DNA of 64,000 bases from Paenibacillus sp. NFR01 (GCF_900111565.1 NZ_FOIK01000006.1:164341-228340); one strand, 5' to 3'. Positions 23,999-33,550 are shown, numbered from the stretch's first letter. Translations and numbers: made by a program. Notes: generated from the sequence alone by a model not told the origin.

Positions 23999-25180
23999 CT
24001 AGTTGCCGCTCAATTGCAGCGCCGGACCGAAGAATTCATAATGAATCTGCTCTTCTTTCATCCCCAGCGCGCGCAGCTCACGAATCATCGCTTCCATAAA
24101 AGGAACCGGTCCGCACACGTACGCATCGCCGCTAACGTCCACATAAGTCTTCAAAGCTTCAGCCGTAATGACGCCGTCCGGGCCCTCGGAATAAAAGATT
24201 TTAAACTTAGCGTTGCTCATCGCAGCGGCGTGCTTCTCCACGTCGTGGCGGAAAGCGGCAAGCGCCTCGTTCCGTGCGGAATGCAGGAAAACCGTCGGCC
24301 GGTCCGGCGTGACATTCGCTACCGTCTCGAACATGCTCATCATCGGCGTAATGCCTACGCCGCCGGAAATGAATGCGACTGGCGTAGTTTTGGATGTATC
24401 CAGCAAAAACTCGCCGGCCGGCGCGCTGACTTCAACCGTGTCGCCTTCGTTCACTTGGTTGTGAAGATAGACGGAGACAACGCCGTTCGGATCATTTTGC
24501 TCTTCACGTTTCACGGAGATGCGGAATTCATCCGCACTTGGCGCTTGGGATAAGCTGTATTGACGGATCATCGTGTATTTTTCGCCGGGAATATGTACCC
24601 GTACTGAGATATACTGGCCCGGTTTGTAATCCGGTACTTGGGAGCCGTCCGCCGGTTTCAAATAGAACGAAGTGATATTGGCACTCTCCTGCACTTTGCG
24701 GGCTACCGTAAACAGCTTAAAGAAATTCCATCCGTTCTCCTGCTCCCGGGCTTCTTTATACATGTTGTCCTCGACCCCGATGAACGCATCGGCAATGACG
24801 CCATACGCCTCACCCCAGGCTCCAAGGATCTCATCCGTTGCCGCATCGCCCAGCACTTCCTTGATCGCCTTCAGCAGAAACTCGCCGACAATCGGGTAGT
24901 GTTCAGGCTTAATGCCAAGGCTGACATGCTTGTGCGCGATCTGGACGACGGCCGGAAGTATGTTCTCCAGGTTGTCGATATGGACGGCCGCCGCATACAC
25001 CGTATTGGCGAGCGCTGCCTGCTGGCGTCCTTGCGCCTGATTGGCATGGTTGAACACATTCAGCAATTCAGGGTGGGCTTCAAACATGTTCCGGTAAAAG
25101 ACGCTGGTAATGGTTGTGCCGTGCTCGGCTAAAACCGGTGCTGTGGATTTCACAATATCGCGGGTGTGCTGAGATAACAT
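23999..25180 (-). CDS. hmp: Flavohemoglobin (nitric oxide dioxygenase)
   Basis: Hmp converts NO and O2 to nitrate using NAD(P)H. The 393-residue protein has the globin domain (1-140; proximal His in QIAHKHVSLGI), an FAD-binding domain (about 150-255, with RQYSLSQAP) and an NAD-binding domain (about 260-393, with FISGGVGITPMMSM and YVCGPVPFMEAM). The ATG at 25180 is 9 bases after GAGGAGG; an ATG six bases earlier sits too close to that site. The divergent nsrR, 149 bases away, indicates NO-responsive repression. Confidence 0.96.
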   Translation of the reverse strand: MLSQHTRDIVKSTAPVLAEHGTTITSVFYRNMFEAHPELLNVFNHANQAQGRQQAALANTVYAAAVHIDNLENILPAVVQIAHKHVSLGIKPEHYPIVGEFLLKAIKEVLGDAATDEILGAWGEAYGVIADAFIGVEDNMYKEAREQENGWNFFKLFTVARKVQESANITSFYLKPADGSQVPDYKPGQYISVRVHIPGEKYTMIRQYSLSQAPSADEFRISVKREEQNDPNGVVSVYLHNQVNEGDTVEVSAPAGEFLLDTSKTTPVAFISGGVGITPMMSMFETVANVTPDRPTVFLHSARNEALAAFRHDVEKHAAAMSNAKFKIFYSEGPDGVITAEALKTYVDVSGDAYVCGPVPFMEAMIRELRALGMKEEQIHYEFFGPALQLSGN

Positions 25181-25211
25181 GATCATCGTCCTCCTCATTT
25201 TGTACGAATTT

Positions 25212-25244
25212 AATATATACTAATTTTAAATTTAAAGATATATT
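25212..25244. promoter_or_regulatory. Candidate NsrR operator in the hmp-nsrR spacer
   Basis: An AT-only imperfect inverted repeat with arms AATATAT and ATATATT around a TTTTAAATTTAAA core lies between hmp and nsrR, 32 bases before the hmp start. Composition and symmetry resemble known NsrR sites. Confidence 0.5.
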
Positions 25245-25329
25245 TCAAATACCACTTTAACAAAACGGACAATAAATATGATATATTTGTAACATTCATC
25301 ACATACCATTCCTGGGAAACGGAGCAAAC

Positions 25330-25761
25330 ATGCGACTGACCTTATATACGGATTTTTCTCTGCGGATTCTTCTCTATCTCGGAGCCAAACCGCAAACCGA
25401 GCTATCAACTATACAGGAGATTTCGCAGGCTTATCAGATCTCCAAAAATCATTTAATGAAGGTCTCGCACGAACTCGGCAAGGCGGGATATATCGAAACG
25501 GTAAGAGGACGCGGCGGCGGAATCCGGCTTGCTCGCGAGCCGTTAATGATAAATATCGGAGAGGTTGTACGGCGGATGGAGGACGACTTCTATCTGGTGG
25601 AATGCTTTAATGCTACAGGCGGCAGCTGCCCCATCTCTCCGGTATGCGGACTTAAAGGCGTGCTGGGCAAAGCGCTGCAAGCCTACCTGCAGGTGCTTGA
25701 TGAATATACGCTGCAGGATTTGCTGGTGAATAAGGATGAGCTGCGGAGGATATTGCATTGA
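25330..25761 (+). CDS. nsrR: NsrR, Rrf2-family nitric-oxide-sensing repressor
   Basis: A 143-residue Rrf2 protein with an N-terminal winged helix (ISQAYQISKNHLMKVSHELG; wing GRGGGIRLA) and three conserved Cys in ECFNATGGSCPISPVCGLKG (near residues 93-107), which hold the NO-labile [4Fe-4S] cluster. It is divergent from hmp, its classical target. The start MRLTLYTDFSLR is the family start. Confidence 0.93.
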   Translation: MRLTLYTDFSLRILLYLGAKPQTELSTIQEISQAYQISKNHLMKVSHELGKAGYIETVRGRGGGIRLAREPLMINIGEVVRRMEDDFYLVECFNATGGSCPISPVCGLKGVLGKALQAYLQVLDEYTLQDLLVNKDELRRILH

Positions 25762-25804
25762 AGGGGCCTAACTCAAAAATCCCCCATCGCCAACATCCTC
25801 CATG

Positions 25805-25858
25805 TTACATATATGTAAAATCTAATCCATTGTAATCCCGACTATTCCGATGTATAAT
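25805..25858 (+). promoter_or_regulatory. Promoter of the peptide transporter operon with upstream palindrome
   Basis: TTGTAA (25830-25835), 17 bases, TATAAT (25853-25858) is a near-consensus SigA promoter. A perfect 14-base palindrome TTACATATATGTAA (25805-25818) sits just upstream of the -35 and is a candidate regulator site. Confidence 0.75.
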
Positions 25859-25907
25859 TCAAAAACAACGAGTGATAATGCTCACAGACAATGGAGGAGA
25901 GAGACAG

Positions 25908-27524
25908 ATGAAAAGAGGGTTATCGGGATTTGCAATTTTAATGGTATTAACATTGTTGATTAGTGCCTGCTCCAGCGGTAACAATGCAGCATCAACCAAT
26001 ACAAACGCCTCTCCGGCGGCTTCGGCTGAAGCTTCGGCCAGCACGGAACCGAAAGACGGCGGCAACCTGATTATCGGAGTCGCTTCCGATCCGCAGGTGC
26101 TGAACCCGAACTATGCAGGCGACCGTGTCAGCCTGACCATCGACCAGGCGCTTTACGCGCCGCTGTTCCAGGTGAACAATGGCAAGAAGACCTTTTATCT
26201 GGCCGAGAGCCTGACGCCTTCCGCCGACAATCTGACGTATACTTTGAAACTTAAAGACGGTCTGACCTGGCATGACGGCGAAAAGCTGACTGCTGATGAC
26301 GTCGTATTCACCATCAACAGCATTTTGGACGAGAAGCAAAACAGCTTCCTGCGCGCCAACTTCCTGATCAACGACAAGCCGATTACGGCTACCAAAGTGG
26401 ACGATCTGACGGTCGAATTCAAGCTTCCGCAGGTTAGCCCGGCTTTTGAAGCGACGCTGGTGCAAGTGTCCCCGATTCCTAAGCATATCTTTGAAAATGA
26501 AGCCGACATCGAGAAGAGCACCAAAAATGCCGCTCCTATAGGTTCCGGTCCGTTCAAATTCAAAGAATACAAAGCCGGCGAATACCTGACCCTGGAACGC
26601 TTCGACAACTACTTTGGCGGCAAGCCGCATCTGGATTCCGTCACGTACCGGATTGCCAAGGATGCCAACGCGGCGAACCTGGCCCTGCAAAACGGCGAAA
26701 TCAACGTGCAGTACCTTGATCCGAAGGATGTAGCAACCATTCAGGCCACCAACAACTTCGAAATCCTGCCTTACAGCGAAGGACGCCTGGCTTATCTGAT
26801 GTTCAACGCGAATAGCGATACCGGCGCCCTGGCTAAAAAAGAAGTCCGTCAAGCCCTGTCCCTGGCCCTCAGCCGCGACGAGCTGATCCAGACGGCTTAC
26901 ACATCCAGTGAATATGCAGATCCGGCGAAGTCCTTCCTGACTCCGGATGCCCTGTATTTTACCAATGACGTAACGACGTTCGACAATGATGCCGCCAAAG
27001 CCAAAGAATTGCTGGCAGCAGCCGGCGAAAGCAACCTCAAGCTGAGATACATCGTTCAAAGCGGCAACAAGGCACAGGAAGCCATCTCCCTGTATGTGCA
27101 GCAGAAGCTGAAAGCCATCGGCGTGAATGTCGAACTGCAGAACATGGACTCCTCCGCCTGGGTGCAGAAGTTCATCGATCCTAAGGCAACCGACTATGAA
27201 CTGGCCCTGACCGGTTATATCATGGGTTATGATCCGGATGCTTACCGCATTCTGTTCACCACCGGCGCTTCTTCCAACTATTCGCACTACTCCAATCCGG
27301 AAGTCGACAAGCTGCTGAATGAGGGCGCAGGCGAAGCCGATACAACCAAACGTGCCGATATCTATAAAAAAGCGCAGGAGCTCGTAGCCGAGGATGCGCC
27401 AATCTATCCTATCGCTTATACTAAGACTGTCGTAGCGATCTCCAAAAACTACGGCGGGATCGATGAAGCGGTCCTGAAACCGGTCGTTATTTTCGAAGAC
27501 CTGTCCAAAATCTATCAGAAATAA
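25908..27524 (+). CDS. Peptide ABC transporter substrate-binding lipoprotein
   Basis: A 538-residue family-5 (OppA/DppA) binding protein. It has a lipoprotein signal MKRGLSGFAILMVLTLLISAC (lipidated Cys at 21), an Ala/Ser/Asn linker, and the body beginning GGNLIIGVASDPQVLNPNY with LTWHDGEKLTADDVVFTI. The ATG at 25908 has GGAGGAGAG 9 bases upstream; an earlier in-frame ATG at 25872 precedes the signal peptide and is not used. It feeds the permeases and ATPases encoded just downstream. Confidence 0.93.
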   Translation: MKRGLSGFAILMVLTLLISACSSGNNAASTNTNASPAASAEASASTEPKDGGNLIIGVASDPQVLNPNYAGDRVSLTIDQALYAPLFQVNNGKKTFYLAESLTPSADNLTYTLKLKDGLTWHDGEKLTADDVVFTINSILDEKQNSFLRANFLINDKPITATKVDDLTVEFKLPQVSPAFEATLVQVSPIPKHIFENEADIEKSTKNAAPIGSGPFKFKEYKAGEYLTLERFDNYFGGKPHLDSVTYRIAKDANAANLALQNGEINVQYLDPKDVATIQATNNFEILPYSEGRLAYLMFNANSDTGALAKKEVRQALSLALSRDELIQTAYTSSEYADPAKSFLTPDALYFTNDVTTFDNDAAKAKELLAAAGESNLKLRYIVQSGNKAQEAISLYVQQKLKAIGVNVELQNMDSSAWVQKFIDPKATDYELALTGYIMGYDPDAYRILFTTGASSNYSHYSNPEVDKLLNEGAGEADTTKRADIYKKAQELVAEDAPIYPIAYTKTVVAISKNYGGIDEAVLKPVVIFEDLSKIYQK

Positions 27525-27549
27525 GACGTACAAAATAAGTACGGCAAAA

Positions 27550-27578
27550 AATAAGCTGGGCTTCCAGCTTATTTTTTT
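27550..27578 (+). terminator. Leaky terminator between binding-protein and permease genes
   Basis: AATAAGCTGG-GCTT-CCAGCTTATT followed by a T run, inside the operon. It probably lets the binding protein be made in excess of the membrane parts. Confidence 0.8.
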
Positions 27579-27605
27579 GCCGATCATGAGCTGGGAGAAT
27601 CACGT

Positions 27606-28556
27606 ATGAGACAACTCATCGTCCGTAGACTGCTGCAGACCCTCCCGATGCTATTTTTCGTATCGGTCGTCTGCTTTGCCATGATTAAGCTGGCCCCGGG
27701 AGATCCGGTACTGTCCTTTGTCACGCCTAATATGCATGCCGAGGATATTGAGCGGATCCGCCACAATCTCGGGCTGGATAAGCCGGCCTACATCCAATAC
27801 TTCATCTGGATCAAAGAATTGGTCCAAGGGAATTTCGGTTATTCCCTGGTGAACCACCAGCCGGTGCTGGGACAAATTCTGGAGCGCCTCCCTGCTACCG
27901 CCGGGCTGATGGGCAGCGCGATTGCGCTCGCCGTTCTGCTCGCGATTCCGCTCGGCCTGATCGCCGGCGCCCACCGCAACCGCTGGGTGGATAAGCTGAT
28001 CAATTTTATATCCTATATCGGGATTTCCGTTCCGTTATTCTGGCTGGCCATCCTGCTGATGTATCTGTTCGCGATTAAGCTGCATCTGCTCCCAAGCATG
28101 GGCATGCGCACGATCGGCGTGGATTCGGCGGCTGACGTCCTGAAGCACGGCATCTTGCCCTGCACGGTGCTGGCCTTCGGCTTTCTTGCCACCTATGTGC
28201 GTTATATCCGCTCCAGTACGATCGGCCAGCTTAAGGAAGAGTATGTGCAGATCCAGTATGCCTTCGGGTCGAAAAAGTCGACGATCCTGTTCCGCCATGT
28301 CCTGAAGCATGTGCTGCTGCCGGTAATTACCTTGCTCGGGATGTCGATGGGCGATCTGGTAGCCGGGGCCATTGTCACGGAGACCGTCTTCTCCTGGCCG
28401 GGCATCGGCTCGCTGGGCATGACCGCCGTCCGTGGTATGGATTATCCCGTCATTATGGGGATTACGCTGTTCTCGTCGCTGATGCTGATCATCGGCAACA
28501 TGACTGCGGATATCCTCTACAGCTTCGTCGATCCGCGCATTAAATTAAAGGGGTGA
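27606..28556 (+). CDS. Peptide ABC transporter permease (DppB/OppB type)
   Basis: A 316-residue permease with six transmembrane helices, an N-terminal MRQLIVRRLLQTLPMLFFVS start and the GSxxxAG.IVTETVFSWPGIG motif of DppB-like proteins near residue 255. It begins 82 bases after the binding-protein stop, past the internal terminator, and is followed by the second permease at 4 bases. Confidence 0.94.
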   Translation: MRQLIVRRLLQTLPMLFFVSVVCFAMIKLAPGDPVLSFVTPNMHAEDIERIRHNLGLDKPAYIQYFIWIKELVQGNFGYSLVNHQPVLGQILERLPATAGLMGSAIALAVLLAIPLGLIAGAHRNRWVDKLINFISYIGISVPLFWLAILLMYLFAIKLHLLPSMGMRTIGVDSAADVLKHGILPCTVLAFGFLATYVRYIRSSTIGQLKEEYVQIQYAFGSKKSTILFRHVLKHVLLPVITLLGMSMGDLVAGAIVTETVFSWPGIGSLGMTAVRGMDYPVIMGITLFSSLMLIIGNMTADILYSFVDPRIKLKG

Positions 28557-28560
28557 CCTC

Positions 28561-29406
28561 ATGAATCGCAGTAAATGGAATAACTTAAAAGCGGAGCTGT
28601 TTACGAACGGTCTGGGCGTCGCCGCGCTTATGATTCTGGTAATCTTTACGCTGGGCGCGATCTTCGCTTTCCTGTCCTCATATGACCCGAATGCCATGGA
28701 TGCGACAGCCCAGCTTAAACCGCCGGGCGCCGCCCACTGGTTCGGCACCGACGACTACGGCCGCGATTACCTGGCCCGGGCGCTTTATGGCGGCCGCGTC
28801 TCGCTGCTGGTCGGCTTCGCCTCCATGATTGTGGCGACCGTCATTGGCGTCGCCGTCGGGGTCATCAGCGGCTATTTCGGCGGCTGGCTCGATAATCTGC
28901 TGATGCGGATGCTGGATATTATCATGTCGATTCCTTCCTTCCTGATTCTGCTGCTGCTCAGCGTCTTCCTGAAGCCAAGCGTCGGCAATATCATTATCAT
29001 CATTGCCCTCCTGATGTGGATGAGCGTTGCCCGGGTCATCCGGGCCGAGACGCTGACTATCAAGGAGCGCGAATATGTGCTGTACGCCAAGGCCTCCGGC
29101 CAAAGCGCCTCAGGCATTATCTGGCGGCATATTCTTCCCGGCCTGATTCCGGTTACCATCGTAGGGGCAACCAACAACATCGCATCGGCGATCATGATGG
29201 AATCCTCGCTGAGCTTCCTTGGCTTCGGCGTGCAGCCGCCGAATGCTACCTGGGGCAGCATGCTGAACAGCGCCCAGGGCTATATCGCCCAAGCGCCGTA
29301 TCTGGCGCTGTTCCCGGGACTGATGATTCTGCTGACAGTGCTGAGCTTTAATGTGCTGGGCGACATTTTACGGGTCGGCTTTGAACCGAAGCTGATCCGC
29401 CGATAG
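28561..29406 (+). CDS. Peptide ABC transporter permease (DppC/OppC type)
   Basis: A 281-residue partner permease. HWFGTDDYGRDYLARALYGG (near residue 60) is the DppC/OppC hallmark; the EAA-type loop EYVLYAKASGQSASGIIWRHI lies near 175, and IMMESSLSFLGFGVQPPNATWG near 220. The ATG has AAGGGGTGA upstream. Confidence 0.94.
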   Translation: MNRSKWNNLKAELFTNGLGVAALMILVIFTLGAIFAFLSSYDPNAMDATAQLKPPGAAHWFGTDDYGRDYLARALYGGRVSLLVGFASMIVATVIGVAVGVISGYFGGWLDNLLMRMLDIIMSIPSFLILLLLSVFLKPSVGNIIIIIALLMWMSVARVIRAETLTIKEREYVLYAKASGQSASGIIWRHILPGLIPVTIVGATNNIASAIMMESSLSFLGFGVQPPNATWGSMLNSAQGYIAQAPYLALFPGLMILLTVLSFNVLGDILRVGFEPKLIRR

Positions 29407-29421
29407 GAGAGTGAACACATC

Positions 29422-30438
29422 ATGAGTGAACGACTGCTCTCTGTAGAAGATTTGCAGGTCTCGTTCTCTACCCGGGACGGGGAGAACCAGGCCGTCCGCG
29501 GCGTCAGCTTCCATATCGACGCCGGGGAGACCGTGGGCATTGTCGGGGAATCCGGCAGCGGCAAAAGCGTGACGGCGAAAGCCATCATGTCCCTGATCAC
29601 CCCTCCAGGCAAGATTACCTCCGGGACAATTGAGTTCCATGGCAGAAACCTGGCCGGACTGCCCGAGAAAGAATGGCGCAAACTGCGCGGCAACCGGATC
29701 GCGATGGTCTTTCAGGACCCGATGACCTCGCTTAATCCGGTTAAAAAGATCGGCCAGCAGTTAACCGAAGTCATCCGCAGGCACCGCGGATTAAATAAAG
29801 CTGCAGCCTATAAGGAAGCTGCAGAAATGCTGCGCCAGGTCGGCATCCGTGATCCGGAGCAGCGGCTGAACCAGTATCCGCATGAGTTCAGCGGAGGCAT
29901 GCGCCAGCGTGTGATGATTGCGATGGCCCTCTCCTGCCAGCCGGAGCTGCTGATCGCCGACGAGCCGACTACGGCGCTGGATGCGACGATTCAGGCGCAG
30001 ATTCTGGACCTGTTCAAGGAACTGAAGGGCCGGTCGGATACGGCTGTCGCCCTGATTACCCACGATCTTGGAGTCGTGGCGCAGGTCTGCACCCGCGTCA
30101 TCGTTATGTACGGCGGACTGGTGATGGAGGAAGGCAAGGTAGAAGATATTTTCTACCGCCCGCAGCATCCTTACACCCAAGGCCTGTTGCGCTCGATTCC
30201 GAAGCGCGGCGGCGGCTCGCGCGAGCGGCTGATCCCGATCGAAGGCACCCCGCCCGATCTGCTGGATCCGCCCCCGGGCTGTCCGTTCATGGAGCGCTGC
30301 CCGCATGCCTTTGAGCGCTGCAGCCAGCGTCCCCCGGTGACCGAGCTGTCTCCGGGACACCGCTCCATGTGCTGGCTGGCCGAAGGTGCACAGCAGCCGC
30401 TGGCTGCCGCTGCAGAAGGAGGATCCGCCGGTGAGTGA
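29422..30438 (+). CDS. Peptide ABC transporter ATP-binding protein (OppD/DppD type)
   Basis: A 338-residue ATPase with Walker A GESGSGKS (near residue 43), signature FSGGMRQRV, Walker B LLIADEPTTALD and the C-terminal oligopeptide domain with the Cys-rich PPPGCPFMERCPHAFERC motif. The latter can bind an iron-sulfur cluster in related proteins. Its end overlaps the next gene by 8 bases. Confidence 0.95.
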   Translation: MSERLLSVEDLQVSFSTRDGENQAVRGVSFHIDAGETVGIVGESGSGKSVTAKAIMSLITPPGKITSGTIEFHGRNLAGLPEKEWRKLRGNRIAMVFQDPMTSLNPVKKIGQQLTEVIRRHRGLNKAAAYKEAAEMLRQVGIRDPEQRLNQYPHEFSGGMRQRVMIAMALSCQPELLIADEPTTALDATIQAQILDLFKELKGRSDTAVALITHDLGVVAQVCTRVIVMYGGLVMEEGKVEDIFYRPQHPYTQGLLRSIPKRGGGSRERLIPIEGTPPDLLDPPPGCPFMERCPHAFERCSQRPPVTELSPGHRSMCWLAEGAQQPLAAAAEGGSAGE

Positions 30439-31348
30439 GAATAAGATATTGGTAGACGTAAATAACCTGAAAAAGCATTTCTCCAAAGGCAAGGACCTGC
30501 GCGGACGCGATACCTCCGTGCTGAAGGCGGTGGACGGCGTCAGCTTCCAGATCCGCCGCGGCGAGACCTTCGGGCTGGTCGGCGAATCCGGCAGCGGTAA
30601 ATCTACCGTGGGCCGCTGCCTGCTGCGGCTGTATGATTACACCGGCGGCGAAGTGTCGTTTGACGGACAGCCGCTGGGCCGCCTGGGCGAGAAGCAGCTG
30701 AAGCCTTTCCGCAGACGCATCCAGTCGATCTTCCAGGACCCCTACTCCTCGCTGAATCCCAGCCTGAACGTGCTGGAGCTGATCAGTGAGCCGATGAAGA
30801 TTCACGGCGTATATCAAGGCGACGAGCGGAAAGAAGCAGTCGCTGCGCTGCTTGAGAAGGTAGGGCTGAAGCGGGAGCATCTATACCGCTACCCTCATGA
30901 ATTCAGCGGCGGGCAGCGCCAGCGGATCTCGATTGCCCGAGCGCTGTCGGTCAAGCCGGAATTCGTTGTCTGCGACGAGCCGATCTCGGCGCTGGATGTC
31001 TCGGTTCAGGCTCAGGTCGTCAACATGCTGGAGGATCTGCAGGCCGAATTCGGGCTGACCTATCTGTTCATCGCCCATGACCTGTCGATGGTGCGGCATA
31101 TATCCGACCGGATCGGCGTGATGTACGGCGGACGGCTGGTGGAAGTAGCGGACAGCGATGAGCTGTACGACAATCCGCTTCATCCGTATACCAAAGCGCT
31201 GCTCTCCTCCATCCTGGAGACAGACCCGATGAAAGCGACTGAGCGTATCCAGCTGGACGGCTTCTCCGTCTTGCGCGGCGAAGGCGAAGCGGCGAAATTG
31301 CAGGAAGTAAGTCCAGGCCACTATGTGGCCTATGATTTCAAGGAATAA
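30431..31348 (+). CDS. Peptide ABC transporter ATP-binding protein (OppF/DppF type)
   Basis: A 305-residue ATPase with Walker A GESGSGKS, signature FSGGQRQRI and Walker B VVCDEPISALD. Unlike its partner it lacks the long Cys-rich tail. The start is the GTG at 30431, 8 bases after AAGGAGG and inside the end of the previous gene; an ATG at 30386 lacks a ribosome site. Confidence 0.93.
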   Translation: MSENKILVDVNNLKKHFSKGKDLRGRDTSVLKAVDGVSFQIRRGETFGLVGESGSGKSTVGRCLLRLYDYTGGEVSFDGQPLGRLGEKQLKPFRRRIQSIFQDPYSSLNPSLNVLELISEPMKIHGVYQGDERKEAVAALLEKVGLKREHLYRYPHEFSGGQRQRISIARALSVKPEFVVCDEPISALDVSVQAQVVNMLEDLQAEFGLTYLFIAHDLSMVRHISDRIGVMYGGRLVEVADSDELYDNPLHPYTKALLSSILETDPMKATERIQLDGFSVLRGEGEAAKLQEVSPGHYVAYDFKE

Positions 31349-31364
31349 ACGGGAGGTTAGGATA

Positions 31365-31811
31365 ATGACGGAAACAGTGAGCAAGGTTAAATTGTCGCAA
31401 TGGGACGCGCTTCTGCTGGAGTCGCTGCGCGGACTCGGCTGGTCTGACGAGCAGCTGCTGGGAATCACCTCCGCAGCAGAGCTGCCGGTAGATAACAGTC
31501 CCTTTGAATTTGACTATCAGGAGCTGGCTTCCTTTGCCGCCCAGCAGCCGGAAGCATTCCGGCAGGCCGTAACGGAAGGCTACCAGATCAAGTACAATAC
31601 GATCCGCGGCATTCGCAGCTGGATCCTAGTCGCGCTCGGCATCGAGCCGAAGCTGGAATTGGAAGAAGGCAAAGAAGCTGTGGAGGTATCCTTGACGGCT
31701 CAGCAAAAAGAACGCGTAGCCGAAGTGTTGTCGTTCGGCTGGCAGATCACCGGCGAGCCGGCTGGCCCGCAGGACAATGGCGTTTACCGGATCGAACCGA
31801 TCCAGCGGTAA
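31365..31811 (+). CDS. Conserved hypothetical protein at the end of the peptide transporter operon
   Basis: A 148-residue soluble, acidic protein with predicted helices (WDALLLESLRGLGWSDEQLL; EAFRQAVTEGYQIKYNTIRG) and no recognised motif. It follows the last ATPase by 16 bases with GGAGG upstream and precedes a strong terminator, so it is co-transcribed. Function unknown; it may assist use of imported peptides. Confidence 0.75.
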   Translation: MTETVSKVKLSQWDALLLESLRGLGWSDEQLLGITSAAELPVDNSPFEFDYQELASFAAQQPEAFRQAVTEGYQIKYNTIRGIRSWILVALGIEPKLELEEGKEAVEVSLTAQQKERVAEVLSFGWQITGEPAGPQDNGVYRIEPIQR

Positions 31812-31820
31812 CGATATAGC

Positions 31821-31858
31821 AAAGCAGCCCCCCGGTATATTTCGGGGGGCTGCTTTTT
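31821..31858 (+). terminator. Terminator of the peptide transporter operon
   Basis: AAAGCAGCCCCCCG / CGGGGGGCTGCTTT with an 8-base loop and T run: a 14-pair stem. Confidence 0.93.
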
Positions 31859-31899
31859 CGTACGTGCTTCTATGAACACTAACATACCGAAACGGCGCT

Positions 31900-32734
31900 T
31901 TAGAATGCGTAATAGACTTCCTTCCCATCAAGAAAATCGCGGCAGAGCGTGCTGCAAATTTTTGCGGAATGCTCTTTAATCCAGCCGTTTCGTCCGGGAT
32001 CGTTTATAAAAAATAGATAACTAATGAAAATATCCATGAATATTTGTCCTTCGATATACCGGCCGGATTTCCTTCGGCTACAATGACATTGCCATACTGA
32101 AAATCGGCATGGATATTTCCCCAGGCGTTTGCCCTTGAATCTAGCTCTGCCGACTGCTCTTTGACGATAGACAATACGCTTTGGATAACTTCATAATCAT
32201 CTGGAGTGAGGATCCCTAGACTTATTCCCTGTTCAAGTTCAATTAATGCCTCATCAATCCTATTGGAGTCGTATATCGGCCTGCTTAACTTTAGAGGAAT
32301 TAAGGTCCGGAGAATATATGTAATTCAGCTAAATATTCACCTAATTTATAAATGATCTGATCTATGTTTTCTTCGTCTGGCGCCAGTGTCGAGCCATCCA
32401 TCCATTCAAGAAGAGTTGCATATGTGGGGCCGAATCGTTCAGAGATATATTCCGTAACCAACGCCCCATCTTGATTTACAATCGGCCGCTGTACTTTCAA
32501 AGTGCCTTTTTTATCAACTTCTCTAAGAAAAACCATTTCCGACTCTAATCCGGCCCGTGTATGCTGCAATCCGGATAACCCATCTGATACCGGCCTATGA
32601 ATTCGTAACAAGTAACTTCTGTCGTCAGAGCTATTTTTCACTCTAAAAGTAATGTTTTCATTGTGCCTAATGAATTCAATAATTGGATCAATGAACGAAT
32701 AGTGCATGAGCGCTTTCTCAGCTTCGACTATCAC
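31900..32734 (-). pseudogene. Phosphotransferase (APH family) pseudogene, frameshifted twice
   Basis: From a GTG at 32734 (AGGAGAT upstream) the frame reads as an aminoglycoside/choline-kinase-like phosphotransferase N-terminal lobe (NITFRVKN, YLLRIHRP, LEWMDGS) but stops after AELHIFSGP near 32300. In another frame it continues with LIPLKLSRPIYDSNRIDEA and the catalytic loop NIHADFQYGNVIV (near 32080-32115), stops again near 32010, and a third frame gives MDIFISYLFFINDP...EVYYAF up to a stop at 31900. Loss of frame around the catalytic loop means no active product. The AT-rich composition differs from the flanking operon. Confidence 0.8.
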
Positions 32735-32781
32735 AATATCATCTCCTCATAATGCTCATGTAAACAATGTCCAAAAGCGAA

Positions 32782-32812
32782 GAAGACGCCGAGAAAGTTG
32801 CCTGGCGTCTTC
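32782..32812 (-). terminator. Terminator of the VOC gene
   Basis: GAAGACGCC / GGCGTCTTC with a 13-base loop, read leftward and followed by TTCGCTTTTGG. Confidence 0.55.
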
Positions 32813-32849
32813 CATAGCTAATCCAAGTATGAGTGGCACTCCGTTATCC

Positions 32850-33266
32850 TTAACCTTGAGCTGCATCCGCTTTCATGTAATTGATTGCCCACATATGGCC
32901 GTCCAGGTCCTCGAAAGCCCAATGATACATGAACCCATAATCCTCAGGTTCTTCGTACGACTTCCCGCCCAAGGAGACCGCCGTATTTACGATTTCATCC
33001 ACCTTTTCTTGACTCTCGAAGGCCAATGCGATCGTCATTTGTGCATACTTTTCCGTATCCACGGCTTCCTTCTGCGTGAGCGACTTTAAAAGTTCTTTGG
33101 TGAACAGCATGACCTGCAGATTGTCGCCGATCACGATGGCTGCCGACTGCTCATTCTCGGGGAATTGCGGGTTAAGCTCGAATCCGAGGCCAGTGAAGAA
33201 CACCTTCGATTGTTCTACGTTGGTTACAGGCAGATTGATGCTCGTGAATGTGGACATTAACGCCAT
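32850..33266 (-). CDS. VOC family protein (glyoxalase/bleomycin-resistance fold)
   Basis: A 138-residue protein with the paired beta-alpha-beta-beta-beta modules of the VOC superfamily. TSINLPVTNVEQSKVFFTGLGF opens the first module and DYGFMYHWAFEDLDGHMWAINYM closes the second with the usual metal-site His/Glu region. It resembles the PhnB/YdeI-type extradiol-like group; the substrate is unknown. The ATG at 33266 has GAGGTG 8 bases upstream; an earlier frame opening at 33287 is less likely. Confidence 0.87.
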   Translation of the reverse strand: MALMSTFTSINLPVTNVEQSKVFFTGLGFELNPQFPENEQSAAIVIGDNLQVMLFTKELLKSLTQKEAVDTEKYAQMTIALAFESQEKVDEIVNTAVSLGGKSYEEPEDYGFMYHWAFEDLDGHMWAINYMKADAAQG

Positions 33267-33490
33267 TTTTGAACACCTCGTCGTCAAATTGGTTTGTAGT
33301 CATTGATGTCTTCGTTAATCAAACCCAGTATATCAACGAACTTCTCAACGTACCAGCGTTACATGTAAGCCCGATTCTGTTTGTCGATTCACAATGAACT
33401 GTTCTGTGAAAATAAAGTATTAGACTAAAATCGTTGATTTAACAACGTATTTGAATTGAAGAATTCCCGTTAGTCAATTAGCACGCTTTC

Positions 33491-33519
33491 TTTTATTCGA
33501 ACATTCAATCGTATATAAT
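33491..33519 (+). promoter_or_regulatory. Probable promoter of the DinB-like gene
   Basis: TATAAT at 33514-33519 with a weak TTTTAT 17 bases upstream, 31 bases before the GTG start. The 284-base spacer on the left is AT-rich and otherwise featureless. Confidence 0.5.
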
Positions 33520-33550
33520 TAATTAACATCGGCTAAAGGAGACTAAATTA

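Noticed and set aside
25992..27587. 531-codon leftward open frame
   Set aside because: Antisense to the peptide-binding protein; no family features.
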